From Aporrectodea caliginosa (lineage: Eukaryota > Annelida > Clitellata > Crassiclitellata > Lumbricidae), in the NCBI GenBank assembly GCA_020284085.1, contig JACEVL010000415.1, positions 272,501-336,500 of the forward strand: 64,000 nucleotides of DNA, in the 5' to 3' direction. Positions 1-34,370 of the stretch are shown here, piece after piece. Each line of letters starts with the position of its first letter. Position 1 is the stretch's first letter. A model generated the notes under the pieces. It saw nothing but the letters and a program-made list of their open reading frames with translations, searched no databases and was not told the DNA's origin. Position numbers and translations under genes: made by a program.

Positions 1-460
1 TATCAGAACTTCCACCCTTGCAACCCCCCCCCCCAACGATCCTCCGCGCGAATCAATTAACACGCTTATAATTAGCGGACACGCGAGACCGTCATTTCTG
101 ATGAGAACGGCACTCCATAGGCAACAGCTGCGCCGACGTAAATAGCCAATATCTGTCAAATATTACACTGCCCTCCGTCCGAACGAAGAAATCGGCGCAT
201 TAAGCCTGTCTCGGCCGATGTCGAGACGTTTTCAATCCACCGCGACATATATCAGATTCTCCAGCAAGCCTCGGAATCCCAAGCAGTGTGGAAAGCCGAA
301 GGTTGGGTAATTCTAGTCTCTCGCATCATTTGGCATCACGCGGGGCTTTCTAGCCCATCACCGTTTTGAACACAGAGTCGAAGATTTTGTGGTTTCAGTT
401 GGCATTCGATGTTTATAGTTACTTTGTTGATTTCTTCGTTCGCTGATGATCCAATGTGGA
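1..460. other. Unassigned sequence at window start
   Basis: No exon, RNA gene or repeat family is recognisable here. It presumably belongs to a slo intron or 5' flank, but nothing in the bases shows that. Confidence 0.5.
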
Positions 461-675
461 GCGCGGTGGTGTAGGGGTATGTTCAGTGCCTTGCAGCCGG
501 AGGGTTGCCGGTTCGAATCCGCCTCAAGCCGCCGCGTAGGGACTCTGGTGCAAGTCCTTCACTCGCAATTGCTATTGCGCTTCGGCGTGAAACTCCGATT
601 CAGTGTCCGCGCTGTACTCGGGAGCTCCTCTGAGTAGAAATCTTGAAGGGGCGCTATAACAAGTGCTCATACATA
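461..675 (+). mobile_element. tRNA-derived SINE (family A)
   Basis: The head looks like a tRNA gene: a GTGGTGTAGGGGTA-like A box near 465 and a GGTTCGAATCC B box near 510-520. The body is shared with the copies at 10691-11520 and 50171-50407. The 3' end is GAAGGGGCGCTATAAC, the same tail seen on the local LINEs. The head would be an internal RNA polymerase III promoter. It is not an intact tRNA: no acceptor stem can be formed. Confidence 0.85.
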
Positions 676-1984
676 CAAAACGACTCCCGATGGTTGAAAG
701 CTTTGCTGAGTCCTTTTGACTCCAGTTCTACATTCATTTAGGCGTTAGTTATTATCATCATTAATTAAGTGATGAAAAGACCATTAATTAAACAGGATCA
801 TTAATTAGGCAGGGCAATTGGTTGAACAGTTGCCGTAATCGACATATACCTTTTCAACACTTGAAGTGCAGCCCTTGCCGTCACTAGGTATACCAATGGT
901 ATGAGTGGTTGCCAGATTATAGCTGAACACTCTGTATGCCTATTATGTATCCTAATGATATTTTGTACCATTTCTTTAGCGCCGTTTAGAACGCTCGATG
1001 TTCGAATAGGCGGAATAGTCGCATCCAAGTAGAATATAACCAATTTGTATTATTACTGATTATATATTAGCTGGATTTCTAGACCGATGTTAGATATGAA
1101 CTGTGCTCAGATTCGAAGATATTTCATACATGGGAGGCAGTGGTAGAAGCAATGTCGTCATGTCTTGACGAATGTTATTCTTACAGACGTGTATTTCTTC
1201 AGGTGTAGCCAATAGTACCTGTAACAATGATGCAAGAAACCCTAAGAGCTATTTCTAAGTGATTTCTTCGAAGGAGGAGTCGTGATCGAAGTTGGCTCGT
1301 CGTGATTTGGCTGTCATGACTTCTGTTTCCTGTTGTCCAGGTCGAAATCGACCACTTTATTTGCTGTCCACTAAACACTAAGATGCGTCCATCAAGAAAT
1401 CCGATATTATAATGCACTGCAAACTGTGCAGAACGTTGATTCAGTAAATCATCTTGGCGACAGTTTCAAACATCCGACACGCTGGTGACCGCTATGTTTG
1501 CTTTGCAGCATGTTGGATATTGCAGCCGTATATGCACGCACCGTATAATCTATACTATCACAGCAGGACCTTTAAAAGTAATGCATTTTCTTGAAGGCCT
1601 TGAATATGCAACCGATCCACAAATAGTTACACAAGCTGAGTTGAACTCCACGAGATTTTCTGCAAAATTGTAGCTCGAGTTTCTAAGGCAATGGTTGAAC
1701 TATATAGTAGTAGGTCGCTCGCTTAGTTTGGCATTATCCAAAAGTGACCCACACGGCTTAGAAATTAGCCTGCTATTTCGTACATAAGAACCGCTAGAAG
1801 ATAATCAGAGGAACGAAAAATGCAGGGCAGACCATTTGTAACAGAAGAAATTATCAAATATTATCACTTGTGACCCACGCTTGAAACGCGAAGATTAAAC
1901 CTTGATTTAACTCTGAATCTTTAAATGATCTGACCTTACGTTAACATCTGTATCTAAATTTCATAATTACCACTGTCACCATCG
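676..1984. other. Unassigned sequence
   Basis: Only short open frames, none resembling a known protein. No pore-region or S6 exon of slo was seen here. Confidence 0.45.
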
Positions 1985-2029
<45 letters not shown>

Positions 2030-2086
2030 GTCATCATCATCATCACCGTCGTCGTCATCATCATCATCGTCGTCGTCGTCGTCGTC
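1985..2086. repeat. (ATC)n / (GTC)n microsatellite
   Basis: An interrupted trinucleotide run of ATC with GTC interruptions. Confidence 0.95.
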
Positions 2087-4500
2087 CTTATTGCATCGAT
2101 GAAGGTAACATTAGTCATGCACCAAAAGGAACGAAACGCAATCCAAAAACAAATATGATACTTTTAAAAACAGGAATATATGCGACTGCACTCCGTGCAC
2201 GAGCAAAACTTGTTTTATTCCATCACGCACCCAATCGATTGGATAAACAAGACCAGTTTAACGCTAATCGTTAATGAGTTGATGTTCGGTCCTGATAAAA
2301 TATTTATCTCGATTCCGGAATCATACGGACCGACGTGTCAAACAGATCAGTCAAGTCTCCGCTATATACACGAACTCCTACTCAGGCCAATTATTCGGAG
2401 TGTGTTCGGCTCCGCGACGCGTCCTCCGCATGAATCATTCACACCGCGTAGCAAAAGATGTTAAGTTCCAGTGCCTGAGGTTTAATAGCAAAATTCTGTC
2501 GCCTTCGACTTGCCATAGCGTCTTGTCACTGTGTCGTCGAGACTCCGTTGAAAGATCGATGATGTATTGACTCGGATTAGACGTCGAGAGGTGGAGTCCG
2601 TCCTGCGCCATAACTGATTTCTTCAGGCGTCGACAAGACAGAACACGACTAAATGCAGTGCCGTAAATTATCGCCTACAAAACGCGCCGTGTTTTACCTG
2701 CCTCAGTGCTTGCATATATTACACCGTAGCTCGCCTGTACAGACAAAAAACCAGAAATACCGGCAACCTGTTGCAAAAAAGAAAAGCCTGAGTAGAGTAA
2801 TTCTAACATAGCGAATAATAAATTGCCAATTAGGCGCTGGAGCATCAGTCTGGCCATTGAGGCGGTTCATATTATACTTGCCCAGAACGAGTAATGGGAC
2901 AGGATTCACAAGGCTAGGAATAGACCGAGGCCGTTCATGATGCGAGCCTATCAAAATTTCAATTAGTTTAGTCTTGAAAGATAACAAAAAGCTTTTGACC
3001 GATGGGCCAGGAGAGCACACATCTATATACAGTGTCACAACCACATGAAAAAACATGGTCCAATATGGTGGCTCAAACTCAGCGGTTTAGAAAAAACATG
3101 TGTATCTAAGAATAGGCCAGGCAAACAAAGTTGACACACCGCACAAGTTGCCTAGCAACCTAGGACATGAGCTTATCTCTTTCTCGCTCTATCTGTCTCT
3201 GTCTGCGTCTTTGTCTGTCTGTCTCTCTATCTCTCTAGGTCTTTGCCTATTCTTCGCAAGCCTTTGAAACCCGTTCTGTTTGAACGTGGCCTCGTAATCT
3301 TTTATTCTTAGATCAGAGGCGCCTTTGCAATGGGTAATTTCTCGGCAGCAGCGTAATAAAAATTCGTGAAAAAATTACAATATAACACTGATTGGGGCAA
3401 CAGCAGAAACAATACTTGTGCGAAACTATAACGAATAGGCCTATTTGTTCGTGTAAGAGGAAAACTGGTCGGGCAAAGCGTTAAACTGCGTGTTCTTGTT
3501 GTAACAGCACTTGCTACAGCCACCCCTTTAAGTGCAAAAGATGTTGAACTGTCGGACTGAAAGAATAGCCTGCTTTGATGCATCATGAAACGATTACCCT
3601 CCTCAGAAGCACCGCTGAAATAATATAACCGTAGGACAACACGCCCGAAGTCTCGTGTTTGATCAAGACAAACAAGGCGTGATTCGTCGTGTGTCTGTTG
3701 CTAATCAACCGACGACGCTGCTGTGGTCGACGGTGTAGAACTAGAAAGGGCGCACAACCTACATTATATTAAACCTGGTAACTGTGAAATATTATCCTTG
3801 CTGCAATGCTCTGCAGGGAAAAAGAGAAAAAATGGAGGCTCAGGTACACGGCTGACAAGCAGGCAATCAGATAGCAGCTATTCAGGCAGAATAGGTATAC
3901 TAGGACACGTATTTAACACGGAAGCAGATTACCTGTTCTCCATGTCTGTCATTTCATTCTGTAGGTCTGGATTTTTTATTACCGTACGTCACTATAGTCT
4001 AAAATGGAATAATTTAATTGGCAGTTCATTGCGAGTGTCTATTGGTTAGTGCTTGCGAATGAGACGGGTGGTTCTGATCTTCGATAAGACAGAAAGATTT
4101 TTGGACATTGTGTTCAACCAACGCCTCTGATACAGGCTCAGAAGATGAAGAAGAGTTCAAAGGATGAGGCATCGTCATATGCCGAGGCTAAGAAAAAGAA
4201 GTTGCCAACATTTAATTTTCTTCACTGCCACTAGAAGTTGGCTTAAAAATATTAGATGGATCGCCTTCTTCTTTGAACGAGCGTCAGAAGATCCGTCTAT
4301 TTAAACTAACCAAAATAGCAGTAATTGGTGTGAAAGCTGGGTTATACGTCTTCCAGTAGTTGTTTTACAACTACCAGTAGTTATTTTACAACTGTTATAG
4401 ATGATTTTCTGGACACGTCGTATAGAGCCTCTGAAGTAGCTCAGAAAGTGCTGCCAGTGGCGGGTTCTCGTTTCCATCTTTTTGTTTCCATCTGGATTTG
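2087..4500. other. Unassigned sequence with a pyrimidine-rich patch
   Basis: The only structure seen is a TCTG/TCTC-rich patch at about 3175-3238. Open frames at 2180-2464, 2703-3056, 3308-3586 and 3723-4049 show no family resemblance and no splice context, so I do not call genes. Confidence 0.45.
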
Positions 4501-4600
4501 ACGTCGTTCTTCATCCTCCTTGCAATTCAGTCCAAGAACTCCGAACATTGGGTTAAGAGTTCTTGGACTGAGTTACATTGAGGATGAGAAACAACGAACA
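4501..4600. repeat. Imperfect inverted repeat, ~42-bp arms
   Basis: A perfect 15-bp core, TCAGTCCAAGAACTC (4527-4541), pairs with GAGTTCTTGGACTGA (4557-4571) across a 15-nt loop. The flanks (4501-4526 and 4572-4600) extend the pairing imperfectly, e.g. CATCCTC on the left against GAGGATG on the right. It could be a transposon end-to-end relic or a hairpin in the transcript. Confidence 0.8.
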
Positions 4601-4740
4601 CACGCTATGATGTCCGCATCTCATGGTTACAACATAGTCCATCACTCCCTGGTCGATGCTAGAAAATACAATGTCTGTATATCTTAGCAACAGATCGAAC
4701 TATTGAGCAAATTGAACATAATCGGAATTCGTGACTCAGC

Positions 4741-5132
<392 letters not shown>

Positions 5133-5140
5133 ACACGCAC

Positions 5141-5406
5141 TCTGCGACCTCATCTCGTTCCTTGCGCTCTGCTGATTGGCTTGATCTCTTTGTTCCTAGG
5201 ACTAGGACTGCCTTGGCTCAACGTCGGGCATTTGCTGTGGTTGGTCCCTCTACTTGGAATGACCTTCCCCCCTCATTAAGGGCTAAACTAATGACTAGTT
5301 TTCCTCTTTGGACTCTCGTTCTTTAAAGACGTTTTCGTGCTGAGAACGCTTCTGAATAGTTATTCTGAGAGAGGCGCTATATAAATCTTTAGATACAATA
5401 CAATAC
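5141..5406 (+). mobile_element. 3' end of a CR1/L2-like non-LTR retrotransposon
   Basis: The + frame codes for the conserved C-terminal end of a LINE reverse transcriptase protein (RRAFAVVGPSTWNDLP, then a leucine/phenylalanine-rich tail). A short 3'UTR follows, ending GAGAGGCGCTATATAAATC and a (TACAA)n tail. It is 5'-truncated, as is usual for such copies. It lies between two AC arrays, so it either inserted into one array or the arrays grew on both sides of it. Confidence 0.8.
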
Positions 5407-5689
5407 AATGCACACACACACACACACCACACACACACCTACACACACGCACGCACACACAACAAACAACACACACAACAAACAACACACACACACACAA
5501 CAAACAACACACACAACAAATAACACACACACAACAAACAAACACACACACAACAAACACACACACACAACAAACAACACACACACAACAAACACACACA
5601 CACACACAACAAACAACACACACACAACAACAAACACACACACACAACAAACAACACACACACAAACAAACACACACACACAACAAACA

Positions 5690-5720
<31 letters not shown>

Positions 5721-6301
5721 CAACAAACAACACACACACAACAAACAACACACACACACACAAACACACACACACAAACAAACACACACACACAAACAAA
5801 CACACACACACAACAACAAACACAAACAACACACACAAACACACACACACACAAACAACACACACACAAAAAACACACACACACAAATAAACACACACAA
5901 ACAAACACACACACACAAACAACACACAACAAACAAACAACACACACACAACAAACAAACACACACACAAACACACAACACACACACAAACACAACACAA
6001 CACACACACAACAAATAACACACACACACAACAAACAACACACACACAACAAACACACACACATAAACACACACACACACACAAACACACACACAACAAA
6101 CACACACACACAACAAACACACACACACACAACAAACACACACACATAAACACACAACACACACACAAATAAACACACACACACACAAACAAACACACAC
6201 AAATAAACACACAACACACAAAAACAAACAACACACACACACAACAAACAAACAAACACACACACACAACAAACACACACAAACAACACACACACACAAA
6301 A

Positions 6302-6332
<31 letters not shown>

Positions 6333-6617
6333 AAAAACAACACACAAATAAACACACACACACACACACACAAATAAACACACACACAACAAACAACACA
6401 CACACACACACAAAACACACACACACAAATAAACACACACACACAACAAACACACACACACATAAACAAACACACACACACACACAACAAATAAACACAC
6501 ACAACACAACAACACACACACACACAAAACACACACACAAATAAACACACACACACAAAAAACAACACACACACAACAAACACACACACACAACAAACAA
6601 CACAAACACAACAAATA

Positions 6618-6648
<31 letters not shown>

Positions 6649-8073
6649 AATAAACACACACAAACAAACACACACACAACAAACACACACACACAACAAA
6701 CACACACACACACACACCAAATAAACACACACACAACAAACAACACACACAACAAATAAACACACACGCACAAATAACACACACACAACAAATAAACACA
6801 CACAACAAACAACACACACACACAACACACACACACACAACAAACAACACACACACACAAACAACACACACAACAAATAACACACACAACAAACACACAC
6901 ACACAACAATAAACACACACACAAATAAACACACACACACAAATAACACACACACACACAAATACACACACACACACACAAATAAACACACACAACAAAT
7001 AACACACACACAACAAACACACACACACAACAAACAACACACACACACAAATAAACACACACACACAAATAACACACACACACACCAAACACACACACAC
7101 AAACAAACACACACACACACACACACACACAAATAAACACACACACACACAAACACACACACAACACACACACACACAAACAACACACACACACAAATAA
7201 CACACACAACAAATAAACACACACACAAAATACACACACACACAAACACACACAAACAACACACACACACAAATAAAACACACACACAATACACACACAC
7301 ACACACACACACACAAATAACACACACACACAAAACACACACACACACACACACAACAACACACACACACACACACACAACAAACACACACACACAAACA
7401 AACACACACACACAAATAAACACACACACACAATACACACACACACAAATAAACACACACAACACACACACACAAATAAACACACACACACACACACAAA
7501 TACACACACAAACAACACACACAAACACACACACAAATAAACACACACACAAATAAACACACACACAACATAAACACACACACACAAATAAACACACACA
7601 CAAACAAACAACACACACAAACAAACAACACACACACAACAAACAACACACACACACAACAAACAACACACACACACAAATAACAACACACACACACACA
7701 AAAACACACACACAACAAACAACACACACACAACAAACAACACACACATAAACAACAAACACACACACACACAACAAATAAACACACACACAAATAAACA
7801 ACACACACACAAATAAACACACACACAAATAAACACACACAACAAACAACACACACACACACAAATAAACAACAACACAACACACACAACACACAACACA
7901 CACAACAAATGACACACACACACAATACACACACACACACACAAACAACACACACACACACAAACAAACACACACACAGTTAAATAAACACACACACACA
8001 CACAACAAACAACACACACAAATAACACACACACAAACACAACACACACAACAAACAACACACACACACAAAC

Positions 8074-8105
<32 letters not shown>

Positions 8106-8106
8106 T

Positions 8107-8142
<36 letters not shown>

Positions 8143-10512
8143 CACACACACACACACACACACAAAACACACACACAAACACACACAATAAACACACACA
8201 CAACAAATAAACACACACACAAATAAACACACACACACACACAAACACAAAACACACACACAAACAAACAACACACACAACAAATAACACACACACACTC
8301 CACACACACACACACACAAACAAACAACACACACACAACAACACACACAACAAACAACACACACACAACAAACAACACACACACAAAAACACACACACAC
8401 ACACACATAAAACACACACACACACAAACACACACACACAAACACACACAACACACACAACAACACACACACAACAAACAACACACACACACAAATAAAC
8501 ACACACACAAACATACACACACACACACAAACAAACAACACACACACAAATAACACACACACACAAATAAACACACACACATAACACACACACACACATA
8601 CACACACACACAAACAACACACACAACAAATAACACACACACACAAATACACACACACACAACAAATAAACACACACACAACAAAACACACACACAACAA
8701 ATAACACACACACACAATACACACACACACAACAAACAACACACACACAAATAACACACACACACACAAATAAACACACACACACACACAACAAACACAC
8801 ACAACAAACAAACACACACACAAATAAACACACACACACAAATAAACACACACACAACAAATAACACACACACAAACAAACACACACACAAATAACACAC
8901 ACACACTCCATACACACACACACACACAAAACACACACACACACAAAAACACACACACAAACAAACACACACACAAATAAACACACACAAACAACACACA
9001 CACACAACAAACACACACACACACAACAAATAAACACACACACAACAAATAACACACACACACAAATACACACACACACAAACACACACACAAACAAACA
9101 CACACACAACAAACACACACACACACACAAACACAACACACACACACAACAAATAAACACACACAACAAATAACACACACACACAAATAAACACACACAC
9201 AACAAACAACACACACAACAAATAACACACACGCACTCCATACACACACACTCCATACACACACACACAACAAACAACACACACACACAACAAACAACAC
9301 ACACACACAACAAACAACACACACACACAACAAACAACACACACACAACAAACAACACACACGCACTCCATACACACACACACAACACACAACACACACA
9401 CACAACAAACAACACACACACACAACAAACAACACACACACACAACAAACAACACACACACACAACAAACAAACACACACACACAACAAACACACACACA
9501 AACACACACGCACACCACACACACACACAACAAACAACACACACACACAACAAACAACACACACACAACAAACAACACACACGCACTCCATACACACACA
9601 CACAAACAAACAACACACACACAACAAACAACACACACACACAACAAACAACACACACACAACAAACAACACACACAACAAATAACACACACGCACTCCA
9701 TACACACACACACAACAAACAACACACACACAACAAACAACACACACACAACAAACAACACACACAACAAACAACACACACGCACTCCATACACACACAA
9801 CAAACAACACACACACAACAAACAACACACACAACAAACAACACACACAACAAATAACACACACGCACTCCATACACACACACACAACAAACAACACACA
9901 CACAACAAACAACACACACACAACAAACAACACACACGCACTCCACACACACACACAACAAACAACACACACAACAAACAACACACACACACAACAAACA
10001 ACACACACACAACAAACAACACACACAACAAATAACACACACGCACTCCATACACACACACACAACAAACAACACACACACAACAAACAACACACACACA
10101 ACAAACAACACACACAACAAATAACACACACGCAAATAACACACACGCACTCCATACACACACACAACAAACAAACACACACACAACACAACACACACAC
10201 AACAAACAACACACACAACAAACAACACACACGCACTCCATACACACACAACAAACAACACACACACAACAAACAACACACACAACAAACAACACACACA
10301 ACAAACAACACACACAACAAATAACACACACGCACTCCATACACATACACACACACAACAAACAACACACACGCACTCCATACACACACACAACAAACAA
10401 CACACACACACACACAACAAACAACACACACACACAACAAACAACACACACACAACAAACAACACACACAACAGACAACACACACGCACTCCATGCACAC
10501 ACACACACACAG
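5407..10512. repeat. 5.1-kb A/C-only satellite-like array
   Basis: The + strand is almost entirely A and C: AC runs broken by ACAACAAACAAC, ACAAATAAAC and AACAACAAAC words, with very few T and almost no G. From about 9230 onward a higher-order unit appears, several (AC)nAACAAACAAC subunits ending in CGCACTCCATAC. The long frames across it (Cys/Val on the minus strand, Thr/His on the plus) are artefacts, because the words lack stop codons. If the slo transcript starts upstream, this lies in the intron before the first RCK1 exon in this window, and the RNA would carry the CA strand. Confidence 0.95.
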
Positions 10513-10677
10513 ATCCTGAGTGGCCGAGTGGGTTGGTAGCCCGCTCTCCACGCCGGCGGCCCGGGTTCGCTTCCCGGTCGGTCGGTTTATCAGAGATTAA
10601 TAATATTTCTCGGATCTTTACTGCGGGTGGCTCGGTCGCAATATAAACGTGGAGTACAATACAACACAATACAGCAC
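10513..10677 (+). mobile_element. tRNA-derived SINE (family B)
   Basis: A leucine/serine-tRNA-like head (GAGTGGCCGAGTGGGTTGG, then CGGGTTCGCTTCCCGG as B box). A body follows with CGGTTTATCAGAGATTAATA and GGTGGCTCGGTCGCAATATA, ending in GTGGAGTACAATACAA. A second copy is on the minus strand at 50409-50576. Here, as there, it is followed directly by a family A SINE. Confidence 0.85.
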
Positions 10678-10846
10678 AACACAATATACTGGGGCGCGGT
10701 GGTATAGGGGTATGTTCGGTGCCTTGCAGCTGGAGGGTTTCGGGTTCGAATCCACCTCAAGCCGCCGCGTAGGGACCCTGGGCAAGTCCTTCACTCGCAA
10801 TTGCTCATGCGCTTCGGCGTGAAACTCCGATTCAGCGTACGCGCAG

Positions 10847-11438
10847 TAGTGTTGTTTTCGTTAACGATAACTAAAACGAAAACCTTCGTTAACGAAAACA
10901 AAAGGTTATAGTTAACTAAAACTAAAACGAAAACTCGAGGAAAAACGATAACGAAATAAAAACTAAAACTAAACCAGTCAAAACTAATAGTAACGAAAAC
11001 ACATAACGAAAACCAAAACGAAAACACATAACGAAAACCTAGCATCTTAGGATATTCAATGTTTATGGATATTCGCGTTTTATAATCAGCACTTCGTTCG
11101 GTAATCTTCCGATCTTTGGAATTTTATAAGATGTCCGAACTAAATTTAGGTGGTAGACCTAAAACTAGTGGTGTATGGGACTGTTTTAAGTATCGATTAG
11201 AAACAGATTGTAGCGAGTGAATCCTTTTTGGTGCTAAAAGCTGTATGCGGGAAAAATATTGCCAGACTCGGCGAAATAACTAAAACTAATAATAACTAAA
11301 ACCCCTAGCATGTGAAACTAATAATAACTAAAACTAAAACTTGGTGAAATAACTAAAACTAATAATAACTAAAACACCTAGCATGCAAAACTAATAATAA
11401 CTAAAACTAAAACTCGAGGCAAAACTAAAACAACACTA
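10847..11438. mobile_element. Non-autonomous hAT-type transposon nested in a SINE
   Basis: Terminal inverted repeats TAGTGTTGTTTT (10847-10858) and AAAACAACACTA (11427-11438) are perfect over 12 bp. The element is flanked by the 8-bp direct repeat ACGCGCAG (10839-10846 and 11439-11446). An 8-bp target duplication with TAGTG-type ends is the hAT superfamily signature. The subterminal regions are made of ACTAAAAC/AACGAAAAC words. The centre keeps a fragment that looks like the start of a transposase. At 592 bp it cannot code for an active transposase. Confidence 0.88.
11131..11220 (+). pseudogene. Remnant of an hAT transposase N-terminus (BED-finger start)
   Basis: A 29-codon frame starts at an ATG and reads GGRPKTSGVWDCFKYRLETD, then a stop codon. 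The pattern small-x-S-x-VW-x-x-F matches the opening of BED zinc fingers at the N-terminus of hAT transposases. The expected C-x2-C part would lie just after the stop; a shifted frame there gives LKAVCGKN, suggesting a frameshift. It supports an origin by internal deletion from an autonomous hAT. The domain call comes from a short pattern only. Confidence 0.55.
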
Positions 11439-11520
11439 ACGCGCAGTAGTCGGGAGCGCCTCTGAATAGGAATCTGGAAGGGGCGCTCTAACAAGTGTTC
11501 AAATACAATACAATACAATA

Positions 11521-11580
11521 CACATACACACACAACAAACAACACACACACAACAAATAACACACACGCACTCCATACAT
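11521..11580. repeat. Detached end of the A/C array
   Basis: After the SINE tail the words ACAACAAACAAC, AACAAATAAC and CGCACTCCATAC return, the same higher-order unit as in 9230-10512. The SINE pair therefore sits inside the array's distal end, or its tail was extended by array sequence. Confidence 0.8.
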
Positions 11581-11668
11581 ACCCACAGGGATAATGTCCC
11601 AACATTGCCCGAAAGCATTTATGTGCTGGCTGGGTCAGTGTGGTGTATGTTTCATTGTTTATGTCTAG

Positions 11669-33246
<21,578 letters not shown>

Positions 33247-33327
33247 AGACTATTCACTTGAACAGAACTGTTAATTATGAAGAATGACCTAAATTTCCTA
33301 ATTAGCTATATTCTTATATAATACGCT

Positions 33328-33390
33328 ATTAAAACGTCAATTCATGTCTTTATCGATGTGCTTTCTTTTCTTGTTATTAGCAGTATTAAA
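33328..33390 (+). terminator. Possible slo poly(A) signals (ATTAAA, two copies)
   Basis: ATTAAA occurs at 33328-33333 and 33385-33390, 82 and 139 bp after the stop codon. No AATAAA is nearer. These are common words in AT-rich DNA, so support is weak. Confidence 0.35.
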
Positions 33391-34334
33391 TTCATGGTTT
33401 CCTTTCCGTCAAACTAAAATGTAATGTCACACAACACGATGCATTGTAAATTTGTAATGTACTAAGGTACTTGAAGATAGCCTAGTCCCTGCATTTGCAC
33501 GCAGAAAGCAACATTAGTACTCTTCAAGTCTCCGTATGTCATTTAAAGGAACTGGTCAGATTTTGAATGTCCATAAGTGCCATTAGAAAAAAATCATCAA
33601 AAAGCAGAAAGCCAATGTGGCCAAAACATCCATGCACATAAACTGGCTGGCAATAGCCAAAATTTAGACTCAAGAACGGTATTGAAACTAAAAATGTATT
33701 TGGAGCCTAACGAATAGCAAGACGCTCGGCGACAAAAAAAGACAGGCAGAAATTCCGCCACCTTTGTTTGGCCTAAACAGCGAGGTACGTATTGTGTGAC
33801 AGGCAAACAAGTTTTCAGGAATAGGTGATTAAAAATGTTTGATGGAATTGACAAGATTGACAAGCTAATCAGCGCTAGAATCAAGATAACTATGCGAAAA
33901 CGATTGTAACCATGTGTGCCCAAAACCAATTTAAAAAACACGACAAATGCAGGAAGAGCAAAACATGGAACCTGAACACGTCATTACGATGTGCGCCAAA
34001 AATGTTCAGATGTGAATTCCAACAGAAGGTAAGGAACCTTGTGTACGGGCAATCATTCCTGCAGCGAACAATAGGCTTAAACTTATCTAAGATACGATAA
34101 AGGAAATTGCAGGTCAATTACCCTAAAAGGCTTTAGGCCTAATTATTGTCATGTTAAGTGTTGTTACCGACTCGTTCAGATAGTCCATTGCGCAAGCCCA
34201 TAATTTGTAGCAGACACACAGAAAAGTAAAATAATTAATGCAATTCATTGAACCTGGACACGCTCCCTATGCGTCGTGCAGGAATCTCAATCTGTGGAAA
34301 ACTCATTTTCAGGTGATTAAGTGCAATTTGGATT
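33391..34334. other. Intergenic sequence after slo
   Basis: No gene, RNA or repeat family recognised. Confidence 0.45.
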
Positions 34335-34370
34335 GAGGTAGGTAGGTAGGTAGGTACTAGGTAGGTAGGT
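34335..34370. repeat. (GTAG)n microsatellite
   Basis: Nine imperfect GTAG units, followed by sequence (TATTCTTTATTGAACCAGCC) like the 3' end of a minus-strand LINE. Confidence 0.85.

Larger units (their letters stand above)
10691..11520 (+). mobile_element. SINE family A, split by an hAT-type insertion
   Basis: The 5' part (10691-10846) and 3' part (11439-11520) join into one normal family A SINE when the 592-bp insert at 10847-11438 and one duplicated octamer are removed. The B box is GGGTTCGAATCC near 10740. The tail is GGGGCGCTCTAACAAG plus (AATAC)n. It follows a family B SINE in the same orientation. Confidence 0.88.

Noticed and set aside
461..535. tRNA gene
   Set aside because: A and B boxes are present, but no acceptor stem pairs and the sequence continues into a repeated SINE body; the same holds for the heads at 10513, 17154, 27843, 46306 and 50576.
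5360..10684. Open frames of 1774, 1720, 844 and 842 codons on the minus strand (Cys/Val/Leu only)
   Set aside because: They are pure translations of the A/C array, whose words lack stop codons in several frames. No normal protein composition, start context or splice evidence.
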